Origin: Hyphomicrobiales bacterium
GTDB taxonomy: Bacteria > Pseudomonadota > Alphaproteobacteria > Rhizobiales > Rhizobiaceae
Reading direction: 5' to 3'
DNA length: 64,000 nt
Assembly: GCA_900473795.1 (NCBI GenBank)
Contig: UCMT01000060.1
Span: 1 to 64,000 of the forward strand
Below the pieces are notes generated by a model. That model saw nothing but the letters and a program-made list of their open reading frames with translations, made no database searches and had not been told where the DNA came from. The position numbers and the translations under genes were made by a program. Position 1 is the stretch's first letter. Every line of letters starts with the position of its first letter. Below, piece after piece: positions 57,503 through 64,000 of the stretch.

Positions 57503-58378
57503 CATGCCCTCAGATGCGTGTCGGCCTTTTCTCCGGAGACCGCGGGACGGCTGGCATTCCGGCTGTTCAGTGTCACGCCCTCGCGCGAGCCGTCGAGCGG
57601 CAAGGAAAAGGCAGCGCTCGCGGCGGCAGGACCTGTCGTGGCGCGCGCCCATCCGGTCACTCTTTCCTATGCCGGCGGCTGGGTGATGGCCAGGCATTTT
57701 CGTGCGCAGGGCGATGGCGCGGCAAAGCGCGTGCTCCTGGTCCATGGCTGGGGATCGCGCAGCGACTATCTGGCGAAGATGATCGAAGGGCTCGTGGCCG
57801 GCGGCGCCGAGGTGGTCGCGCTCGATTGGCCCGGCCACGGCGCCTCGCCAGGCCGAACGCTGACGATGCCGGTTGCCGTGCGCGCGATCGACGCCGCCTG
57901 GCGGCATTTCGGCGGGTTTGATGTTGCGGTCGGTCATTCTTTTGGCGGTGCGAGCCTCGCCTGTGCTGCCGGCGGTCTGGTGTGCGACGTCCCGTCCCGG
58001 ATTGCCAAAAGTATGGTCCTGATCGGTGCGCCAAGCGAGATGACATGGCTTTTCAAAGGGTTCGGGAAGCTTCTTCGCCTTTCTCACAAAGCCCAGGCGG
58101 CTCTGGAGGGCATGGTCGTCCATCTGTCGGGCCGGCGCATCGAGGACTTCGACGCCGCCCGGATACTCGGGGTGCTGACCGTGCCGGTGCTCGTCATCCA
58201 TGCGGAAGACGACAAGGAGGTTTCTGCCGATCATGCGCGCCGCTATGCGGCGGCCGGGGCGAATGTCGAACTCCACTGGGCCAACGGTCTTGGCCACCGC
58301 CGAATCGTTTCGGCGCTGCCGGTGATCGAGCGGATCAATGCCTTCATTCATGCGGAAGATAGAAGGGCTGCAGCCTAG
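57473..58378 (+). CDS. Alpha/beta hydrolase
   Basis: A 301-residue serine hydrolase: strand VLLVHGWGSRSDYL (oxyanion region), VVALDWPGHGASPG, nucleophile elbow VAVGHSFGGASLAC with Ser near residue 162, and late ALPVIERIN after a C-terminal GLGHRR with the catalytic His. Substrate unknown. An AAGGGA site precedes the ATG. A MarR-type operator copy sits just upstream, so the marR gene 2 kb to the left probably controls it. Confidence 0.88.
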   Translation: MASFAIEVTRHALRCVSAFSPETAGRLAFRLFSVTPSREPSSGKEKAALAAAGPVVARAHPVTLSYAGGWVMARHFRAQGDGAAKRVLLVHGWGSRSDYLAKMIEGLVAGGAEVVALDWPGHGASPGRTLTMPVAVRAIDAAWRHFGGFDVAVGHSFGGASLACAAGGLVCDVPSRIAKSMVLIGAPSEMTWLFKGFGKLLRLSHKAQAALEGMVVHLSGRRIEDFDAARILGVLTVPVLVIHAEDDKEVSADHARRYAAAGANVELHWANGLGHRRIVSALPVIERINAFIHAEDRRAAA

Positions 58379-58448
58379 CAATTTTTGCGGGTGTCGTCAT
58401 GACGGCGTCATGCTATCAGTCGAAAGGCTCGGATTCTGGGAGAGCAGC

Positions 58449-59057
58449 ATGACGATCATTCGCTCGGTCGAGGAACTGAACGCGCTCTATGGGGAAGCCG
58501 GAGAGGCGTCGCTGGTCAAGGTGACAAGCAAGCTGACGCCAGACTACGCCCAGATGATCGAGGCTTCTCCATTTGCCGCGCTCGCCACCCTCGGCCCCGA
58601 GGGGCTCGATTGTTCGCCGCGTGGAGACGACGACAATGTCGTCAGGATAGAAGACGAGAAGACCGTGCTGATGCCGGACTGGCGCGGCAACAACCGGGTC
58701 GATTCGCTCGCCAACATCGTGCGCGACCCGCGCGTCGCCCTGATGTTCCTCGTTCCCGGCTCGAATACGACCATGCGGATCAACGGCACGGCCGTCGTCA
58801 GCGTCGATCCGGACCTGACCAATTCCTTCGAGGTCGACGGCAAGCATCCGCGCAGCGTCATCGTCGTCACCATCGGCGAGGTCTATTTTCAATGCGCCCG
58901 TGCATTGATCCGCTCGCAACTCTGGAACCCCGAGCGCTTCATCGATCCGCAGTCGCTGCCGACGCCGGGCGCGCTGCTGAAGGCGGCGAAGGCGGATTTC
59001 GATCGGGAGACCTACGATCGCGAATGGCCGGAGCGTGCCGCCAAGACGATGTGGTAG
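58449..59057 (+). CDS. Pyridoxamine 5'-phosphate oxidase-family protein
   Basis: A 202-residue flavin-binding split-barrel protein: ASPFAALATLGPEGLDCSPR, VLMPDWRGNNRVDSLANIVR, VALMFLVPGSNTTMRINGTA, and a later GEVYFQCARALIRSQLW. This is the MSMEG_1061-type F420/FMN-binding subfamily; its reaction is unknown. The ATG at 58449 follows GGGAGAGC. It lies 71 bp after the hydrolase gene, possibly in one transcript. Confidence 0.85.
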   Translation: MTIIRSVEELNALYGEAGEASLVKVTSKLTPDYAQMIEASPFAALATLGPEGLDCSPRGDDDNVVRIEDEKTVLMPDWRGNNRVDSLANIVRDPRVALMFLVPGSNTTMRINGTAVVSVDPDLTNSFEVDGKHPRSVIVVTIGEVYFQCARALIRSQLWNPERFIDPQSLPTPGALLKAAKADFDRETYDREWPERAAKTMW

Positions 59058-59162
59058 ACGCTGCCGGACTTCGAATAAAACAGGCAGATTGCACGTCTTT
59101 GAGAGGACGGGCCGGCATGCCTCGATGGAGGGCGGCTTTTGGTGCCGTGGATTGAGGAACAC

Positions 59163-59552
59163 ATGAAAGACAGGGGCGTCTTGTTGCCGGCGGTCGTGAT
59201 GGCCGTCGGACTTTTTGCCAGCGCGGCAAAGGCTGATGGGCTGGTCGAGGAATACAACGCCTATATCGGCGAGGAAGATCTCTACAATTCCAATGGCGAG
59301 CGGCTGTCCGAGCCGTGGCAGATCATCCGCCAGGACCGGGCGAACTATCATCGCTTCGGCACATCCCAGCCGGGCGATGAAGGCGACAGTTTCTTTGCCT
59401 CCGCCACGAACCGTGAAAAGGCCGAGCGCATGATCGAATACGGCACCATCGAAACGCGCGCCGCGCGGGCGCTGGTACGAGGCAACGTGCTGATCAACGT
59501 GCAGATCTTTCGCGGCGCCGACGGCGACTATATCAATGTCACCGTCGATTGA
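59163..59552 (+). CDS. Small secreted protein of unknown function
   Basis: A 129-residue protein with a signal peptide (VLLPAVVMAVGLFASAAKA). The mature part is acidic (DGLVEEYNAYIGEEDLYNSN) and ends in IFRGADGDYINVTVD. No family recognised. TGAGGA precedes the ATG at 59163. It overlaps the following peptidase gene by 17 bp, so the two are co-translated, suggesting a shared envelope role. Confidence 0.75.
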   Translation: MKDRGVLLPAVVMAVGLFASAAKADGLVEEYNAYIGEEDLYNSNGERLSEPWQIIRQDRANYHRFGTSQPGDEGDSFFASATNREKAERMIEYGTIETRAARALVRGNVLINVQIFRGADGDYINVTVD

Positions 59553-60333
59553 CCGGGGGCTTGTTTTCGCTGCGATGCTGCTTTTGGCTGGCCCGGCTCA
59601 AGCGGACGAACTCAGTCTCGCACGAAAAGTAAAGCTGCTCATCGACGCCTATCCGGAAACCCTTCTCGGGAGCGAGGATGGATCAATCCTTTTTCGCGAC
59701 GGCGAACCGGCCTTGGCGATCGATGACGGCAAGGCGAAGGACCATGCGCAGAAACTCGCGTCCGGCGATATCGAGGACAGCCTGTCGCAGATTTATCCGC
59801 CAGGCCCCTGCGAAACCCGGCCGGAGGTCAATTTCGATCCGGGCCGCATTCGCAGCGAGGTCCTGATGAAGCGCCTGTATGGCGGATCGGCGCGCGAGGT
59901 GGAGGCGTCGCTGGTTAAGGTCGACTGGTTCGGCAGCAAGCTGCCGGTGACGAAAAGGCAGGGCGTGGCGCAGGCGCTGGAGAAAGTTCGTGACGCGCTG
60001 AAAACAGTGCCTGACCTGAAGATCTTTCTCACGCCTTCCGCCGGCACCTTCAACTGGCGCAAGGTTGCCGGCGCCTCGAACCTGTCCGTGCACAGCTTTG
60101 GTGCGGCGATCGATCTCAATACCCGCTACGCGGACTATTGGGTCTGGGCGGGCGGCAAGCCGGGCCGGGTGCAGCAACGCGATAGCCAATATCCGATGAC
60201 GATCGTCGATGCTTTCGAGCGGAACGGCTTCATCTGGGGCGGGCGCTGGTATCACTACGACACCATGCATTTCGAATACCGGCCCGAACTCCTGGCCATC
60301 GCCAAGGCGGCAGGCGCTTCGGCCTGCCGCTAA
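59536..60333 (+). CDS. M15-family peptidase (D-Ala-D-Ala carboxypeptidase-like)
   Basis: A 265-residue secreted protein with signal peptide (VFAAMLLLAGPAQA). The LAS-type zinc site appears as SVHSFGAAIDLN (H...D ligands) and MHFEYRPEL with the last His, plus a catalytic-position Glu/Asp. It most resembles the VanY/M15C family of peptidoglycan-cleaving enzymes. It is translated with the upstream small secreted protein and converges on the L,D-transpeptidase gene. Confidence 0.87.
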   Translation: MSPSIDRGLVFAAMLLLAGPAQADELSLARKVKLLIDAYPETLLGSEDGSILFRDGEPALAIDDGKAKDHAQKLASGDIEDSLSQIYPPGPCETRPEVNFDPGRIRSEVLMKRLYGGSAREVEASLVKVDWFGSKLPVTKRQGVAQALEKVRDALKTVPDLKIFLTPSAGTFNWRKVAGASNLSVHSFGAAIDLNTRYADYWVWAGGKPGRVQQRDSQYPMTIVDAFERNGFIWGGRWYHYDTMHFEYRPELLAIAKAAGASACR

Positions 60334-60355
60334 ACGGCTCCAAAGGCGAATTCGG

Positions 60356-60997
60356 TCAGTCTCGGACGATGACCTTGGTGCCGATCGTCACGTTGGCGTA
60401 CAGGTGCTCGACATCCTCGTTTGCCATGCGGATGCAGCCGGAGGACATCGCCTTGCCGATCGATGACGGCTGGTTGGTGCCGTGGATGCGGTAGATGGTC
60501 GAGCCGAGATACATGGCGCGGGCGCCGAGCGGGTTTTCGATGCCGCCCTTCATGGTGACGGGCAGGATATGGCCCTTCCTGGCTTCGCGGGCGCGCATCT
60601 CTGCCGGCGGATTCCAGGTCGGCCATTCGGCCTTGCGGCTTACCGTATTGCTGCCTGTCCAGATGAAGCCCTCGCGGCCGACGCTGACGCCGTATTGCAT
60701 GGCAATGCCGTTGCCGAGCACGTGGTAGAGGCGGCGGTCGGAATTGTCGACGATGATCGTGCCGGGCGCGACGTTTTCGGGGAAGGCGACCAGTTCGCGC
60801 TGGATCGGCGACTGGTTGACGTTCTTCCTGGCGGTCCTGGTCTTTGCCGGCTTGCCCTCCGACAGGACCTGCAGCCAGCCGGTCTTGGCGGTCGAGGACT
60901 GGAGCGAGGCGACTTCGAAGGATCCGCTCTCACCGGCTGCCTGTGCAGAGGGGGCAAGAAGCGCGGTAGCGATCAGGGCTGCGATGATGGTTTTCAT
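60356..60997 (-). CDS. L,D-transpeptidase (YkuD family)
   Basis: A 213-residue secreted enzyme with signal peptide ([15 protein letters not shown]). The YkuD catalytic region is [20 protein letters not shown] with C-I-R-M following: the H...S-x-G-C-I-R motif with catalytic Cys. It makes 3-3 crosslinks or attaches proteins to peptidoglycan. The ribosome site GGGAGA lies in the 3' strand of a hairpin (61005-61025). Confidence 0.92.
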   Translation of the reverse strand: MKTIIAALIATALLAPSAQAAGESGSFEVASLQSSTAKTGWLQVLSEGKPAKTRTARKNVNQSPIQRELVAFPENVAPGTIIVDNSDRRLYHVLGNGIAMQYGVSVGREGFIWTGSNTVSRKAEWPTWNPPAEMRAREARKGHILPVTMKGGIENPLGARAMYLGSTIYRIHGTNQPSSIGKAMSSGCIRMANEDVEHLYANVTIGTKVIVRD

Positions 60998-61004
60998 GTC
61001 CGTA

Positions 61005-61031
61005 TCTCCCGGTTTGTGCGGGAGATTTTTT
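61005..61031 (-). promoter_or_regulatory. Leader hairpin covering the L,D-transpeptidase ribosome site
   Basis: On the minus strand, TCTCCCG-CACAAAC-CGGGAGA forms a 7-bp GC-rich stem; its 3' strand contains the GGGAGA Shine-Dalgarno, 8 bases before the ATG. On the plus strand the same hairpin is followed by TTTTTTCC and could end antisense transcripts. Confidence 0.5.
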
Positions 61032-61165
61032 CCGGTTTCTTCCGGTTGGCTCCCTTGTATGGTGCCTTTCTAGACAATCACCGGGAGAGCGGCTGTTTCC
61101 TGGGGAACGCAAAAAAGAACGGCAAAGGGCGCTGTTGACGCCTTCTGCCGAGACATGTCCTTTTG

Positions 61166-62233
61166 CTATTTGCGATAGATCAGCCAGCTCTTGCCGGTGT
61201 CTTTCTTCATGCCCTCTTCAAACAGCATGGATCGGTTGCGGCCGGCATTCTTGGCGCAGTAGAGCGCGATATCGGCCTTGTTGTAGAGATCGACCGGATC
61301 GTCAGCCTGCGTTGCCTGGCAGACGCCGACGGAGAGGGTGATCGGGCCGTAATTGACGCCGGTCTTGGAATTCTTGAAAGGGGTCGTCGCAAGCGCGGTG
61401 CGGATGCGCTCGGCCACCTGCAGGCTTTCCTCGAGCGTGTTGTCGCTGAGAATGATGGCGAATTCCTCGCCGCCGGTGCGGGCGACGAAGACGTCGCGGC
61501 GCAGATTGGCGCGGATGACCGTGCCGACCGTCGCCAGGATCTTGTCGCCGACCGGATGGCCGTAGCTGTCGTTGATCTTCTTGAAATGGTCGATATCGGC
61601 GATCAGTAGGCCCGTTTGGGAGCGGAGCTGCTCGGAATTGTAGATGGCCGCGAGTTTCTCGTCGAAGGCCCGGCGGTTGGCGAGGCGTGTCAACGAATCA
61701 GTATTGGCGATGCGCTTGTACTCATCCAGCTCCTGCCGAATGACCTCCATCTCGAAGGACTTCAACGAGACGTTTTCGGCGCGTTCCTTGCCCTGGTTCA
61801 TCGTATCGGCCGTCGCTTCCGTCAGGATGCTGACGGCCTGTCGCAGGATTTCGGCGCTGGCGTTGCTCTTGCAGGTTATGTTCTGATAGGTTTCGTCGAG
61901 CAGCCGATTGTAGTTTTCGAGTGCAGACTGCTCCTCCTGCAGAAGCCTGAGAAGATCGCCAAGTTCGCTCGCCAGATGCGTATGCGCCCGGTCGATGCCG
62001 GCGGCGTGGTGCACGTGGGCGAAGTAGCGCGCGCCGATCTCGTCCAGTTCTTCCTGGGTGGCGCGGCTGCCGAGTGCTGCCAGTTCCTTGGTCAGCTTGG
62101 GGTTGGAGCCGATATAGGCTTCGTAATAGAGCTCGTAGTTTCGCGGAAGGGGGGCAATCCCCATGATGCGCATCGCATAGGTCACCTGCGCGGCGATATC
62201 CGGTATCTGCGCCTTGCTCAAAGCCGCCTGCAT
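61166..62233 (-). CDS. Diguanylate cyclase (GGDEF family)
   Basis: A 355-residue cytosolic protein. Residues 1-190 are helical with no recognised sensor domain; the GGDEF domain follows (NTDSLTRLANRRAFDEKL, LIADIDHFKKINDSYGHPVG, RTGGEEFAIILSD). The active site is GGEEF, a functional variant. AGGAG six bases before the ATG at 62233 supports this start over 62266. No inhibitory RxxD is obvious upstream of GGEEF. It makes c-di-GMP. Confidence 0.93.
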   Translation of the reverse strand: MQAALSKAQIPDIAAQVTYAMRIMGIAPLPRNYELYYEAYIGSNPKLTKELAALGSRATQEELDEIGARYFAHVHHAAGIDRAHTHLASELGDLLRLLQEEQSALENYNRLLDETYQNITCKSNASAEILRQAVSILTEATADTMNQGKERAENVSLKSFEMEVIRQELDEYKRIANTDSLTRLANRRAFDEKLAAIYNSEQLRSQTGLLIADIDHFKKINDSYGHPVGDKILATVGTVIRANLRRDVFVARTGGEEFAIILSDNTLEESLQVAERIRTALATTPFKNSKTGVNYGPITLSVGVCQATQADDPVDLYNKADIALYCAKNAGRNRSMLFEEGMKKDTGKSWLIYRK

Positions 62234-62350
62234 CGCGGACTCCTGTCTTATTGTCACCGCCTGCAAGTTCTAGGGGTAAAAGATTTTGGAAGGCTTAACG
62301 TTTGGCGAAATCAATCGGTAAGATTGAACCGATTTGACGCCTGCCGGGTC

Positions 62351-62384
62351 CAAAAAGCATTCAGGCAGCGATGTCTCGCTGCCT
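62351..62384 (-). terminator. Rho-independent terminator of fumC
   Basis: Read leftward: AGGCAGCGA-GACA-TCGCTGCCT, then GAATGCTTTTTGG. Nine-pair stem, starting 35 bp beyond the fumC stop. Confidence 0.75.
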
Positions 62385-62418
62385 GGCTGTATTTTGCTCA
62401 ACTGCTTCCGGCCACCGC

Positions 62419-63810
62419 TCAGGAAGGGCTGATCATCGTTTCCGGGCGGACGATCGCGTCGAATTCCGCGTCGGTGACATAGCCGCCGCCAACGGCTTCC
62501 TCGCGCAGCGTCGTGCCGTTCTTGTGGGCCGTCTTGGCAATCTTCGCGGCATTGTCGTAGCCGATCTTCGGGGCCAGTGCCGTGACCAGCATCAGCGAGC
62601 GATCGAGCGCCGCCTTGATATTGTCCTCGCGGGCCTCGATGCCGACGACGCAATTGTCGGTGAACGAGACGCTAGCGTCTGCCAGCAACTGCACCGACTG
62701 GAGGAAATTATAGGCCATCAGCGGATTGTAGACGTTCAGCTCGAAGTGTCCTTGGCTGCCGGCGAAGGTCAGCGCCGCATTGTTGCCGAACACCTGCACG
62801 CAAACCTGCGTCAGCGCTTCGCACTGGGTCGGGTTGACCTTGCCTGGCATGATCGACGAGCCGGGCTCGTTTTCCGGCAGCGACAGTTCGCCGAGACCGG
62901 AGCGGGGCCCGGAGCCGAGGAGACGGATGTCGTTGGCGATCTTGAACAGGGCGGCGGCGGCGGCGTTTATTGCGCCGTGGCTGAAGACCATCGAATCGTG
63001 AGCTGCCAGCGCCTCGAACTTGTTGGGAGCGGTCACGAAGGCGATACCGGTGATCTCGGCGATCTCAGCGGCGACCTTTTCGGCAAAACCGACCGGCGCG
63101 TTGAGGCCAGTCCCGACGGCGGTGCCGCCCTGCGCCAGTTCGCAAAGGCCGGGCAGCGTCATCTCGATCCGCTTGATCGATGAGGCGACCTGTGCGGCAT
63201 AGCCGGAAAATTCCTGGCCGAGCGTCAGCGGCGTGGCGTCCTGCGTGTGCGTGCGGCCGATCTTGATGATGTGATCGAAGGCCTTCACCTTGGCTTCGAG
63301 AGCGGCGTGCAGATGCTTCAGAGCCGGCAAGAGGTCGTGAACGACGCGCTCGGCGCAGGCGATATGCATGGCCGTCGGATAGGTATCGTTCGACGACTGA
63401 CTCATGTTGACGTGGTCGTTCGGATGCACCGGCTTCTTCGAGCCCATGACGCCGCCGAGCATTTCGATCGCCCGGTTGGAGATCACTTCATTGGCGTTCA
63501 TGTTCGACTGGGTGCCGGAGCCGGTCTGCCAGACGACGAGCGGGAAATGATCGTTGAGCTTGCCGTCGATCACTTCCTGGGCTGCTTCGATGATGGCGTT
63601 GCCGATTGTCGGGTCGAGGCCCTGCAGTTCCATGTTGGCGCGGGCGGCGGCCTGCTTGACGATGCCGAGGGCGCGAACGATCGACAGCGGCTGTCTTTCC
63701 CAGCCGATCTTGAAGTTGCCGAGCGAACGTTGCGCCTGCGCGCCCCAATAGCGGTCGCTCGCGACCTCGATCGGGCCGAACGTATCTGTTTCCGTGCGCG
63801 TTGATGTCAT
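62419..63810 (-). CDS. fumC: Fumarate hydratase, class II
   Basis: A 463-residue TCA-cycle enzyme interconverting fumarate and malate. Signature [17 protein letters not shown] with the catalytic serine loop, the [17 protein letters not shown] active site, and [20 protein letters not shown]. Length is standard for iron-independent, heat-stable class II enzymes. The ATG at 63810 has a CAGGGA site; an upstream ATG at 63831 is also possible. Confidence 0.96.
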   Translation of the reverse strand: MTSTRTETDTFGPIEVASDRYWGAQAQRSLGNFKIGWERQPLSIVRALGIVKQAAARANMELQGLDPTIGNAIIEAAQEVIDGKLNDHFPLVVWQTGSGTQSNMNANEVISNRAIEMLGGVMGSKKPVHPNDHVNMSQSSNDTYPTAMHIACAERVVHDLLPALKHLHAALEAKVKAFDHIIKIGRTHTQDATPLTLGQEFSGYAAQVASSIKRIEMTLPGLCELAQGGTAVGTGLNAPVGFAEKVAAEIAEITGIAFVTAPNKFEALAAHDSMVFSHGAINAAAAALFKIANDIRLLGSGPRSGLGELSLPENEPGSSIMPGKVNPTQCEALTQVCVQVFGNNAALTFAGSQGHFELNVYNPLMAYNFLQSVQLLADASVSFTDNCVVGIEAREDNIKAALDRSLMLVTALAPKIGYDNAAKIAKTAHKNGTTLREEAVGGGYVTDAEFDAIVRPETMISPS

Positions 63811-64000
63811 CGTAATCCCTGCTTTCGTCATGCGGTGTCGAGACCGGAGGTGATGCGGCCGTCGTCCGGCGGCCTTCTGAAGCTGTGATGCGGTTCTCTC
63901 TGGCCCAGGTGCGCGGTGCTTGTAAAGAGGTTGCGAGGGGCTGGGGCATGCTACAATCGTTTAAAATGCGGCCCTTTGCGCGAGCCTCGCGGCCGGTACG
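63811..64000. other. Upstream region of fumC at the window edge
   Basis: Presumed promoter of fumC. No other feature recognised; a neighbouring gene may start beyond the edge. Confidence 0.4.

Overview
The window is a stretch of high-GC chromosome from an alphaproteobacterium, most likely of the Rhizobiaceae (Rhizobium/Agrobacterium group). The evidence is a UvrB with long rhizobial N- and C-terminal extensions, a Usg-family protein, DUF1289, TIGR02281-type aspartic protease, Extensin-like and DUF971 genes, an iron operon with a TGA-N9-TCA (RirA-type) operator, and several families of intergenic palindromic repeats typical of that group. No rRNA, tRNA, CRISPR array or insertion sequence was seen.

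Layout. 1-1760: a lower-GC accessory patch on the minus strand with two overlapping small membrane proteins and a truncated radical SAM enzyme of the spore-photoproduct-lyase-like class. 1.9-5.0 kb: uvrB, with palindromic repeats embedded in its coding sequence. 5.3-9.1 kb: a DUF486 membrane protein, a DUF1800/DUF1501 pair with a twin-arginine signal, and a YcxB-like protein. 9.5-12.3 kb: ssuACB-type sulfonate import operon; 12.4-13.4 kb: membrane protein plus acyl-CoA thioesterase. 13.6-15.5 kb and 50.1-52.7 kb: two chemoreceptors. 15.7-20.8 kb: Kazal-domain lipoprotein, zinc-ribbon protein, EEP phosphatase/nuclease, DUF488, Extensin-like lipoprotein and an NTF2-like protein. 21.2-22.8 kb: an ABC-2 exporter pair. 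23-26 kb: aspartic protease/DUF1289 and divergent cobS and cobT for cobalamin lower-ligand assembly. 26.3-30.8 kb: dgkA and an fbpABC iron importer. 30.9-35.9 kb: orphan histidine kinase, thermonuclease-like protein, uracil-DNA-glycosylase-like protein, Lrp regulator, AlkD-like protein and a 3-hydroxyisobutyrate-dehydrogenase-like enzyme. 36-41.4 kb: DUF4010/MgtC membrane protein, orphan SsuA paralogue, TPR methyltransferase, DUF2270, atypical SDR and usg. 41.6-44.1 kb: basic amino-acid/opine-type importer without an ATPase. 44.5-47.5 kb: repeat-rich OmpA-family protein and a polysaccharide deacetylase. 47.6-54.9 kb: mobA, mobB and moaA (molybdenum cofactor), an EamA exporter, and DUF971. 54.9-58.4 kb: a MarR regulator and an alpha/beta hydrolase separated by a roughly 2-kb segment that holds a stop-split adenylate cyclase-TPR gene and is bounded by 100-bp direct repeats. 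58.4-63.8 kb: PPOX protein, M15 peptidase, L,D-transpeptidase, diguanylate cyclase and fumC.

Coherent functional groups are sulfur scavenging (ssuACB plus a second SsuA), iron import, Mo-cofactor and cobalamin synthesis, cell-envelope remodelling (OmpA protein, M15 peptidase, L,D-transpeptidase, polysaccharide deacetylase, Extensin-like protein) and taxis/second-messenger signalling. The strongest unexplained features are the left-edge radical SAM/membrane cassette, the 2-kb direct-repeat-bounded insertion beside marR, the ~106-bp repeat family that abuts stop codons, the in-frame repeats in uvrB, the 108-bp tandem repeats in the OmpA-family gene and a possible small RNA upstream of the ABC exporter.
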